NCBI RefSeq assembly: GCF_042652785.1
Contig: NZ_JBHSHD010000003.1
Span: forward strand, 408,712-472,711
DNA from: Dokdonella_A ginsengisoli
Lineage (GTDB): Bacteria; Pseudomonadota; Gammaproteobacteria; Xanthomonadales; Rhodanobacteraceae
DNA length: 64,000 nucleotides
Reading direction: 5' to 3'
The translations under genes and the position numbers were made by a program. Positions 36,101 through 41,717 of the stretch are shown here, in pieces (position 1 is the first letter of the stretch; every line of letters starts with the position of its first letter). Under the pieces are notes generated by a model. That model was not told the DNA's origin. It saw nothing but the letters and a program-made list of their open reading frames with translations, and made no database searches.

Positions 36101-36175
36101 CTGCGCCAGGGTCGCGTCGAGCGCCGGCTTGATCCAGTTGAGTGCGGTGAAGTCGCCGTCCTCGTGCAGTTTCAT
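30095..36175 (-). CDS. chpA: ChpA/PilL hybrid histidine kinase of the type IV pilus chemosensory system
   Basis: A 2026-residue CheA-like kinase that phosphorylates PilG and PilH-type regulators and so controls twitching motility and cAMP or pilus output. At least four phosphotransfer-like domains keep the acceptor His: HLHQVQG near 50, FHTLKGSG near 722, VHTLNGA near 905, and LHTLKGGARM near 1279. Long acidic linkers separate them. Then come the dimerisation helices (about 1420-1560), the ATPase (N-box HMLRNALAHGIEAPED near 1600, DDGRGMD near 1643, RGVGMDVV), a CheW domain near 1720-1850 and a receiver domain (VMVVDDSITMRK near 1903, LLDIEMPRMDGYE, KPYQE). Start ATG has GAGGA six bases ahead. 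Pseudomonas ChpA has more phosphotransfer modules; some degenerate ones may lie between those I list. Confidence 0.96.
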   Translation of the reverse strand: MKLHEDGDFTALNWIKPALDATLAQARDALERYVEAPEDLTPMRECVTHLHQVQGTLRMVELYGAAMVVENMERLADALVADTVRQRDEAYSVLMRGMVQLPDYLERLQSGHKDIPIVLLPLLNDLRACRGENLLSESALFSPDLAAALPLSAAGSAQPLAAAERRTQALRLRLGFQAALLKWFRDEGASEHLNRLIDVLDRLRAISHSDPARRLWWIAAGAIEAVRDGGLEASVAVKLLFGRVDREIHRYAGEGDAGFDAAPPRELTKNLLYYVAHSGARGPRCAEISRVYRLDTLLPTEVELQHAQGSMTGRNKNLLGTVSAAIKDDLLRVKEALDIFLRSRDADPAELQGQVEVLRRVGDTLGMLGLGVPRRVVDEQRDIVEEMAARQRGVDEGALLDVAGALLYVEASLDDHIERLGDAVDGSTARIEGLELPKAEVRRILDALMREASVNIVQAKHDIVAFIESPWDHERVGQIPRLLEEISGALRMLGLPDAAELMAAVVRFVEVELIAHRRVPTAEQMDKLADALAAIEYYLEATREQRRHREKILDVARESLEALGYWPLERAPARPFTELPLQTADEPADGSPARPAAGDMGQTPTPHVAVAPGRDLHDLLIGEAGASAPYEHDLTGLRFADTGADEDAGWIEIDEEIEEEVPFDDEPLPGFQAAPGEDIDDGIREIFVEEVDEEISNLRQQMPVWKRDVDNLDELKSVRRSFHTLKGSGRLVGARALGEFSWKVENLLNRVLDGTVKPGHHVIALVDEAIDAVPSLLSALRGERVGAARVDAIADVAERLAAGEDAVLPPAGAATRTQRRVVRRRVPPADTVLPAFSEDVHGDDALAAFEAPGEELVAGPLPNVDPVLFDILQSEVAAHLGTIEDYLARCAPEPVRASEPLLRAVHTLNGAIAMVDIPAIGNVLAPLESYVKRLRGASAAPEPEGIAALHETVALTREVMQRLESRRPDLPDSDALADRVAALRDSLPEPEAVLSLYDAGADAGGPAAPQAYDGEASVGTFERESAFASEPSSPVGSGDSVDDLERALQAIETEPDDTLRNIAIPEDLIASLESFDPDAPTADTPESAPTVHEFSLEDLSGERSLSFEAEDERDADIGDDATIDTGSPAERADELDEPVAFFAPEAADEPASGSASSEIEEFVLESTAGTDLPHAPADDTAAPVDEPVPFEPPFEPVANEPVAQAPAPAPVRVPLFGAPAPAIADDPQPDGPLDAPDIDSDLLDIFAQEGADILDQADALVAQLREAPHERAPIAGLQRELHTLKGGARMAGLAPIGDLSHAMESLVDALGDGRREVDRAAVESLERGFDRLHGLVQRVAHRRAIAMPDHAIAHFERLVAGEGQVAERLSVLDRAAVEPAPTPEPAAPQRPAPRHLTATVDDDTARAPQEMIRVRSDLLDSLVNYAGEVSIYRSRLEQQVSTFRFNLVEFDQTVTRLRDQLRKLEIETEAQIIARYQREQHDHGATAFDPLELDRFSQLQQLSRALSESVSDLISIQGLLDEQTRQSETLLLQQSRVNSELQEGLMRTRMVPFDSLVPNLRRTLRQAAQETGRRVQLKVDGAHGEMDRNLLERMKAPFEHMLRNALAHGIEAPEDRVAAGKPAEGTVDIAVSREATEVVLHVSDDGRGMDREAIRRKAIERGLLAADAVLSDRDLYGFVLESGFSTAAEVTQLAGRGVGMDVVHNEIKQLGGSLAIDSTPGKGTMFTIRLPFTLAVTQAILVKLGDASYAIPMSSVQGVARVARDDLERRLAAGDPKHVYAGEEYVIHDLAQLLGLPRQRAGEDVQVPLLMTRSGDQRAAVRIDSVVGSREIVVKSVGPQLSSVPGIFGATIMGDGAVVIILDLAPLVRRLASLRARVEAGAVDEAPAWLDAEIGHAPETRQKPLVMVVDDSITMRKVTTRVLERADLDVITAKDGLDALEKLQDSVPDLMLLDIEMPRMDGYELATYMRNDPRMQAVPIIMITSRTGEKHRQRALEIGVERYLGKPYQEDDLLRHVQEILRRDHV

Positions 36176-36268
36176 GTCGCATCCTCTGCCGGCGACAGTC
36201 GTCGTCGCGCGGGGAGCGCGCGAGCGACGGAATCAATGTGTGCGAAACCCCGCTGCATGGGCGTCGGC

Positions 36269-38305
36269 CTATCCGGGCAGCTTGAAGTCCGCGACCGAAC
36301 GGCGCAGATCCGCGGCGAGCTGGGCGAGGTTGCCGATCGAGGCGGCCGTCTGGCTGGCGCCGACCGAGGTCTGCGAGGTGATCTCCTGAATCACGTTCAT
36401 CGTGGAGGAAATGTTGGTCGCCGCCGACGACTGCTGGCGCGCCGAGCCGGAGATGTTCTGGATCAGCTCGGCGAGGTCGCTGGACACCGTTTCGATCTCG
36501 CCCAGCGCGTGGCCGGCGTCTTCGGCCAGGCGCGCGCCGGAGACCACTTCGGCGGTGGTCTGCTCCATCGAGCTGACCGCCTCGTTGGTGTCGGACTGAA
36601 TCGTCTGCACCAGCGTCTCGATTCGCTTGGTCGCGCCGGAGGCGCGTTCGGCCAGGCGCTGCACCTCGTCGGCGACGACCGCGAAGCCGCGGCCCGCCTC
36701 GCCCGCCGAGGCGGCCTGGATGGCCGCGTTGAGCGCGAGGATGTTGGTCTGCTCGGCGATGTCGTTGATGAGTTCGACGATCGAGCCGATCTCCTGCGAG
36801 GACTCGCCCAGGCGCTTGATGCGCTTGGAGGTCTCCTGGATCTGGTCGCGGATCGAGTCCATGCCCTGGATGGTCTGGCGCACCACGGCGGCGCCGTTGG
36901 TGGCGATCTGCACCGAACGCTGCGCCACCTCGGCGCTCTCGCTCGAGTTCTGCGACACGTTGTCGATCGACGAGGCCATCTCGTTGATCGCGCCCGAGGC
37001 GGAGGTGATCTGGCGCGCCTGGTGTTCGGCGGCGTCGGCCAGCTGCATCGCGGTGCCCTGCGTCTCCTGCGCCGCGGCCGAGACCTGCACGGCGGTCTCG
37101 TTGATCGTCGTGACCAGGCTGCGCAGCGCTTCCACCGCGAAGTTGACCGAGTCCGCGATCGCGCCGGTGATGTCCTCGGTGACGGTCGCCTTGACCGTCA
37201 GGTCGCCTTCGGCGAGCGAGCCCATCTCGTCGAGCAGGCGCAGAATGGCGTCCTGGTTGCGCTGGTTGAGCTCGACCGTCTGCTGGTAGCGGCGCTGCTG
37301 GTCGCGGACCAGGTTGTAGCCGAGCACGAGCAGCAGGAGCAGCGCGCCGGCGGCGGCGATCGCGCCCCAGATCGGGCTGCGCATGATGTCCTTGCTGGGC
37401 AGCTGCTCGATGCGCTGGGCGACGGCGCCCGCACGCACCAGCACGCTCAAGCTCTCGTTGAAGCTCGCGTCGGCCGCGTCCTTGGCTTCCTGCAGGTTGG
37501 TCGCGGCGTTGAGGATCGTGCGGATCGAGGCGTCGGCCGCGGTCCACTGCTGCGCCACGTCGCCGACGATCTGCTTGGCGTTGGCGTTGTCGAGCGGCTT
37601 GATGTTGAGTTCGGACGCGCCGTCGAGCAGGCCGGTGACGACGGTCTGGTACAGGCGCGCGTCGCGCTCGAGCCCGGCGGCCGAGCTCTGCGTGTCGGCA
37701 CCGCCGGCGACGATGCGGTTGACGCGGCCGCCCATGCGGTCGGCGAGCTGCATCTGGCGCGAGGTGATGTAAACCTGCGAGGCGCTCGCGTTGCGGTCGG
37801 TCAGGATGTTGACGACCTCGCTCATGCGCGCGTTGAGGCCGGACAGCCTGTCGGTGAAGTCCTTCGCCCCCGCCACGGCGCCGAGCACGAGGTCCTTGTT
37901 GTCGAGGATCTTCTTCGCGTTGGCCTGCAGCTGCGCCCAGGCCTTGGTCAGCGCCTGAAGCTCGGGAGCGACGCTGGGCTTGCCCGCGTACGTCGGCATG
38001 CCGGTCTTCGGATCGCCGTTGTTGAGCGCCTTCACGTAGACGTCGATGTTCGCGCGGGTGCTTTCCAGCTCCTGGAAGGCCAGTTCGTTACCCGCCGCCG
38101 CTTCGCCGGCGTACTTGGCCAGCTGCTGGGACGAAACCTGGATCTGCGTGGTCAGCGCGGTCGCCTTGCGATCGTCGGCGCCGGCCAGGTACAGGAACAC
38201 GAAGTCGACGATCGCGAACAAGAACAGGAATCCGAGCAGCACGAACAGTACGGTGTTCGCACCGCCGCTGCGCTCGCGGCCGAGTGCACCCGACGTAGTA
38301 CTCAC
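36269..38305 (-). CDS. pilJ: PilJ, type IV pilus methyl-accepting chemoreceptor
   Basis: The transmembrane receptor of the Pil-Chp system. The 678-residue product starts at a GTG at 38305 (AGGGGG just upstream). It has a membrane helix at about 21-43 (FVLLGFLFLFAIVDFVFLYLAG), a periplasmic PilJ-type sensor domain of about 265 residues with long helices, a second membrane helix near 310-330 (AAGALLLLLVLGYNLV) and a HAMP-like linker. The signalling hairpin has the conserved NDIAEQTNILALNAAIQA and RGFAVVADEVQRLAERA near 510-550. Receptor methylation sites (Gln/Glu runs) flank it. It is transcribed between pilI and chpA. Confidence 0.95.
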   Translation of the reverse strand: MSTTSGALGRERSGGANTVLFVLLGFLFLFAIVDFVFLYLAGADDRKATALTTQIQVSSQQLAKYAGEAAAGNELAFQELESTRANIDVYVKALNNGDPKTGMPTYAGKPSVAPELQALTKAWAQLQANAKKILDNKDLVLGAVAGAKDFTDRLSGLNARMSEVVNILTDRNASASQVYITSRQMQLADRMGGRVNRIVAGGADTQSSAAGLERDARLYQTVVTGLLDGASELNIKPLDNANAKQIVGDVAQQWTAADASIRTILNAATNLQEAKDAADASFNESLSVLVRAGAVAQRIEQLPSKDIMRSPIWGAIAAAGALLLLLVLGYNLVRDQQRRYQQTVELNQRNQDAILRLLDEMGSLAEGDLTVKATVTEDITGAIADSVNFAVEALRSLVTTINETAVQVSAAAQETQGTAMQLADAAEHQARQITSASGAINEMASSIDNVSQNSSESAEVAQRSVQIATNGAAVVRQTIQGMDSIRDQIQETSKRIKRLGESSQEIGSIVELINDIAEQTNILALNAAIQAASAGEAGRGFAVVADEVQRLAERASGATKRIETLVQTIQSDTNEAVSSMEQTTAEVVSGARLAEDAGHALGEIETVSSDLAELIQNISGSARQQSSAATNISSTMNVIQEITSQTSVGASQTAASIGNLAQLAADLRRSVADFKLPG

Positions 38306-38345
38306 ACTTCACCCCCTACCTTCTGCGAATGCCATTGCAACCCGA

Positions 38346-38897
38346 TCATGCCGCCGCCTGCTGGAATTCCGCCGTGCGCACCAGCTCGGCCACGCTGAAC
38401 AACCCCCACAGGACTTCCCCCAGCTGCACGTTCTCGCCGACGAAGCGCGTGTAGCGCTCGTCGATCTCGCCGACGGCCGCGGCGATCTGCTCCAGCGAAA
38501 AGCTGCGCTGCCCCAGCACCTCGTCCACGAGCAGGCCGACGCTGCCGCCTGGCTGGCGCACGACCAGCACGCGGCTGGTCTCGCCGATCGCGCTGCGCTG
38601 GCCGGCGATGAATTCGTACAGGTCCACCACCGGGACCAGGTTGCCGCGCACGTTGGCGATGCCCAGCAGCCAGCCGCGCGCGCCGGGGACGGCGGTCAGC
38701 GGCGGCAGGGTCAGGATTTCGTTGACCTCGGCGATGCTGCTGACGAAGTGGCGCGCGCCGAGGCGGAAACCGATGCCGCGCCACAGGCCCGGCGCCTCGA
38801 TCTGCTCGGGCGCGCCGGCCGCGTGCCCGAGACTGCGCTGCTCGTAGGCCGCCAGCGCCTCGAACGGCGACAGGGCGGAGACGTCGACGCGGCTCAT
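38346..38897 (-). CDS. pilI: PilI, CheW-like adaptor of the Pil-Chp system
   Basis: Links PilJ to ChpA. The 183-residue product starts at the ATG at 38897 (MSRVDVSALSPFEALAAYEQ). I rejected the upstream Arg-rich extension. The CheW domain contains GIGFRLGARHFVSSIAEVNEI, WLLGIANVRGNLVPVVDLYEF (the core phrase of CheW) and VGLLVDEVLGQ. It is second in the operon, 156 bases after pilG. Confidence 0.92.
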   Translation of the reverse strand: MSRVDVSALSPFEALAAYEQRSLGHAAGAPEQIEAPGLWRGIGFRLGARHFVSSIAEVNEILTLPPLTAVPGARGWLLGIANVRGNLVPVVDLYEFIAGQRSAIGETSRVLVVRQPGGSVGLLVDEVLGQRSFSLEQIAAAVGEIDERYTRFVGENVQLGEVLWGLFSVAELVRTAEFQQAAA

Positions 38898-39053
38898 GCG
38901 CGGCTCCGGCGAACGCACGGCGGCCGCGCGCGGCCGAACGCGGCGTCGGCGGCGGCGCATCCCGCGCCGATGCGTCGCGCGCGCGGCAGGCGGGCTTCGT
39001 GCTGGTGAATGGCTGCCATCTCTTCCCCTGTCGATCGAATGGCAAGTCGAAAC

Positions 39054-39452
39054 TTACTTCCAGTCCACGTGGCGGCGGATCGCTCCGAGCAGCTCCTCGC
39101 GCGTGAACGGCTTGGTCAGGTACTGCTCCGATCCGACGATGCGTCCGCGCGCCTTGTCGAACAGGCCGTCCTTCGACGACAGCATGATCACCGGCGTCGA
39201 CTTGAACATCTGGTTGTTCTTGATCAGCGCGCAGGTCTGGTAGCCGTCCAGCCGCGGCATCATGATGTCGACGAAGATGATCTGCGGCTGCTGATCGGAG
39301 ATCTTCGCCAGCGCCTCGAAACCGTCGGTCGCGGTGACGACCTCGCAGCCTTCCTTGCGCAGCAGCGTTTCGGCCGTGCGGCGGATGGTCTTCGAGTCAT
39401 CGATGACCATCACCTTGATGCCGGCCAGGCCACCCTCGTTGCTGTCGTCCAC
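39054..39452 (-). CDS. pilG: PilG, single-domain response regulator for twitching motility
   Basis: A 132-residue stand-alone receiver that is phosphorylated by ChpA and promotes pilus extension in Pseudomonas. The body, from MVIDDSKTIRRTAETLL through FVDIMMPRLDGYQTCALIKNN to SSKDGLFDKARGRIVGS and YLTKPFTREELLGAI, is strongly like PilG as I know it and not like PilH. I chose a GTG at 39452 because it gives the usual short N-terminal extension and has AGGGGGA a few bases ahead. No output domain follows. It is the first gene of the pilG-pilI-pilJ-chpA-chpB-chpC operon. Confidence 0.94.
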   Translation of the reverse strand: MDDSNEGGLAGIKVMVIDDSKTIRRTAETLLRKEGCEVVTATDGFEALAKISDQQPQIIFVDIMMPRLDGYQTCALIKNNQMFKSTPVIMLSSKDGLFDKARGRIVGSEQYLTKPFTREELLGAIRRHVDWK

Positions 39453-39812
39453 TCGTCCCCCTGCGTGAAACCGATGACGCGCCGCCGGCCCGGCACCTTG
39501 CCGCGAACAGGCAAGGCCCATACCCGATGACGTTCGAGCGCGGCACGGAGCAACCCAAGAACCCGCCTTATCCAACACGTCAGCGAAGCTGTCAAGTTAT
39601 TGCCGTAAGCCCGCGAATTGACGAAAGATCGAGCCCGCGTCCCGTCCTGTCCATGACCCCTCCGAGTGTAATATAGGCCAGCCCGCGCCAATGCGACGCG
39701 CGTCGCGTCACGCGCTCCGCGCCGGCCCCGCCCGGCTCCCGCCGGCGCGGCAGGGTTCGCAGCACGGGCATGCGCTTGCCCCCTATCCTTGCCGCTTTCC
39801 GGACCACGCCCG
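39453..39812. other. 360-bp divergent intergenic region between pilG and gshB
   Basis: Holds the leftward pilG promoter (listed separately) and presumably the rightward gshB promoter. On the plus strand a TAATAT near 39672 is a possible -10 for gshB, without a good -35 at 16-18 bp. No gene or RNA is apparent. Confidence 0.5.
39567..39595 (-). promoter_or_regulatory. Sigma-70-type promoter of the pilG operon
   Basis: On the minus strand a perfect -35 TTGACA (39595-39590) is separated by exactly 17 bp from GATAAG (39572-39567), a 4/6 match to the -10 consensus. Transcription would start near 39560, leaving a leader of about 108 bases before the GTG of pilG. Confidence 0.6.
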
Positions 39813-40757
39813 ATGACCCGCACCCTCGCCGTTCTGATGGATCCGATTGCGCGGATCCAGCCGAAGAAGGACACCACCCTCGCCCTGCTGCTGGAAGCCC
39901 AGCGCCGCGGCTACCGCCTGCTCTACATGACCCAGGGCGATCTCGCCCTGCTCGACGGCAAGGCCTGGGCGCACATGACCGAGCTGACCGTGCGCGACGA
40001 CCCGCGCGACTGGTTCAGCCTCGGCGAGGCGAGCTGGCGCGATTTCGCCGGCATCGACTACGTGCTGGCGCGCAAGGACCCGCCGGTGGACTCCCAGTTC
40101 ATCTACGACACGATGGTGCTCGAGCTGGCCGAGCGCGACGGCGCCGTCGTCATCAACCGGCCGCAGAGCCTGCGCGACTGCAACGAGAAGCTGTTCGCGC
40201 TGCATTTCCCGCAGTGCTGCGCGCCGACCACGGTCGCGCGGCGCGCGGCGGACATCAAGAACTTCGTCGCCCGCCACGGCGAAGTGGTGCTCAAGCCGCT
40301 CGACGGCATGGGCGGCCGCAGCATCTTCCGTTCGCACCACGGCGACCCGAACCTCAACGTGATCCTCGAGACGCTGACCGCCAACGGCCGCGATTTCGCC
40401 ATCGCGCAGAAGTTCATCCCCGAGATCCGCTCCGGCGACAAGCGCGTGCTGCTGATCGACGGCGAACCGGTGCCCTACGCGCTGGCGCGCATCCCGCAGG
40501 GCGACGAGTTCCGCGGCAACCTCGCCGCCGGCGGGCGCGGCGAAGGCGTGCCGCTGACCGAGCGCGACCGCTGGATCGCCGCCCAGGTCGGCCCCGAGCT
40601 GGTCCGCCGCGGCCTGCGCTTCGTCGGGCTGGACGTGATCGGCGACTGGCTGACCGAGGTCAACGTGACCTCGCCGACCTGCGTGCGCGAACTCGACGCC
40701 GCCTTCGGCCTGAACATCGCAGGCCAGCTGTTCGACCGCCTCGAAGCGACGCGATGA
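39813..40757 (+). CDS. gshB: Glutathione synthetase
   Basis: ATP-grasp enzyme that joins gamma-glutamylcysteine and glycine. The 314-residue length is typical. The N-terminal phrase TLAVLMDPIARIQPKKDTTL is characteristic of prokaryotic GshB, followed by MTQGDLALLDGKAWA, the ATP-binding EVVLKPLDGMGGRSIFR, RVLLIDGEPVPYALARIP, RGNLAAGGRGEGVPLT and the metal-site VNVTSPTCVRELD. The stop overlaps the tonB start (ATGA), a linkage known in Xanthomonas and Xylella. Confidence 0.97.
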   Translation: MTRTLAVLMDPIARIQPKKDTTLALLLEAQRRGYRLLYMTQGDLALLDGKAWAHMTELTVRDDPRDWFSLGEASWRDFAGIDYVLARKDPPVDSQFIYDTMVLELAERDGAVVINRPQSLRDCNEKLFALHFPQCCAPTTVARRAADIKNFVARHGEVVLKPLDGMGGRSIFRSHHGDPNLNVILETLTANGRDFAIAQKFIPEIRSGDKRVLLIDGEPVPYALARIPQGDEFRGNLAAGGRGEGVPLTERDRWIAAQVGPELVRRGLRFVGLDVIGDWLTEVNVTSPTCVRELDAAFGLNIAGQLFDRLEATR

Positions 40758-41629
40758 GCGATTCCGTTCCGGCCGACGTCGCGCCCGGCGGCGCGGACCG
40801 CCTCGGCGTCACCCTGCTCTTTTCGGTCGTCGCGCACGCCGTGCTCGCGCTCGGCATCACCTTCGAGTTCGAGAAGCCGGCGCCGCGCCTGCCCTCGCTC
40901 GACGTGATCCTGGTGCAGTCGGCCAACAGCGAGAAGCCGGAGAAGGCCGATTTCATCGCGCAGGCCAGCAACAGCGGCGGCGGCGATTCCGACAAGGCGC
41001 ATCGCCCCGCGCAGCCGCTGTCCGGCCCGGTGCCGAAACTGCAGACCGGCGTGGCGCCGATCCCGCTCGAGGACGGCGCGCCGCGGCCGACGCCGCCGAC
41101 TCCGGTCGAGCGCCTGACGCAGCGCAAGTCCGACTTCAGCGTGGAGACCGAGCGCCAGGCGCCGGAAGCCCCGGAAACCTCGAGCACGACCGAACTGGAA
41201 ACCGAGCAGCGCCGGCTCGAGATGGCCAAGCTCGCGCAGGAGATCCAGAAGGAAGCCGAGCAGTACGCCAAGCGCCCCAAGCGCAAGTACATCTCGGCCA
41301 ACACGCAGGAATACGAATTCGCCGCCTACATGCGCGCCTGGGTCGCGCGCATCGAGCGCGTCGGCAACCTGAACTACCCCGACGAGGCGCGCCGCAAGCA
41401 GCTGCACGGCCAGCTCGTGCTGACCGTCGGCCTGGACCGCGCCGGCAAGATCAAGAGCATCGACGTGATCCAGTCCAGCGGCCACAAGGTGCTCGACGAC
41501 GCCGCCGTGCGCATCACGCGCCTGGCCGAGCCGTACCCGCCGCTGCCGGAGAGCAAGGAGAAGGTCGACGAGCTGTACATCTCGCGGACGTGGCAGTTCC
41601 TGCCGGGGGATATTCTGCGCAATCGGTGA
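40754..41629 (+). CDS. tonB: TonB family energy-transducing protein
   Basis: Carries proton-motive energy to outer-membrane receptors. The 291-residue product has a short cytoplasmic N-terminus, one membrane helix near 20-36 (VTLLFSVVAHAVLALGITF), and a periplasmic linker less Pro-rich than in classical TonB (about 45-200, with an acidic/Gln helix LETEQRRLEMAKLAQEIQ). A C-terminal TonB domain follows (about 205-291, YMRAWVARIERVGNLNYPD, GQLVLTVGLDRAGKI, VIQSSGHKVLDDAAV). ExbB and ExbD are not adjacent in this window. Confidence 0.92.
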   Translation: MSDSVPADVAPGGADRLGVTLLFSVVAHAVLALGITFEFEKPAPRLPSLDVILVQSANSEKPEKADFIAQASNSGGGDSDKAHRPAQPLSGPVPKLQTGVAPIPLEDGAPRPTPPTPVERLTQRKSDFSVETERQAPEAPETSSTTELETEQRRLEMAKLAQEIQKEAEQYAKRPKRKYISANTQEYEFAAYMRAWVARIERVGNLNYPDEARRKQLHGQLVLTVGLDRAGKIKSIDVIQSSGHKVLDDAAVRITRLAEPYPPLPESKEKVDELYISRTWQFLPGDILRNR

Positions 41630-41668
41630 TGGCTCGGCGTTCACGAGCCCATCGAACGAGAGCTACGC

Positions 41669-41691
41669 GCGCATCACTTGCGGTGATGCGC
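41669..41691. terminator. Hairpin between convergent tonB and the RCC1-like gene
   Basis: A perfect 9-bp stem (41669-41677 with 41683-41691, loop ttgcg) lies between the two stops. No T-run follows on either strand, so termination strength is uncertain. Confidence 0.45.
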
Positions 41692-41717
41692 CTTCCGCAG
41701 ATGGCACGCGGCTCGAA

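Noticed and set aside
30101..38398. A 2765-codon open frame on the plus strand opposite the chp operon
   Set aside because: It is the antisense shadow of chpA and pilJ in GC-rich DNA; its composition (Arg, Ala, Val, His-rich) is not protein-like, it crosses several real genes, and no ribosome site exists.
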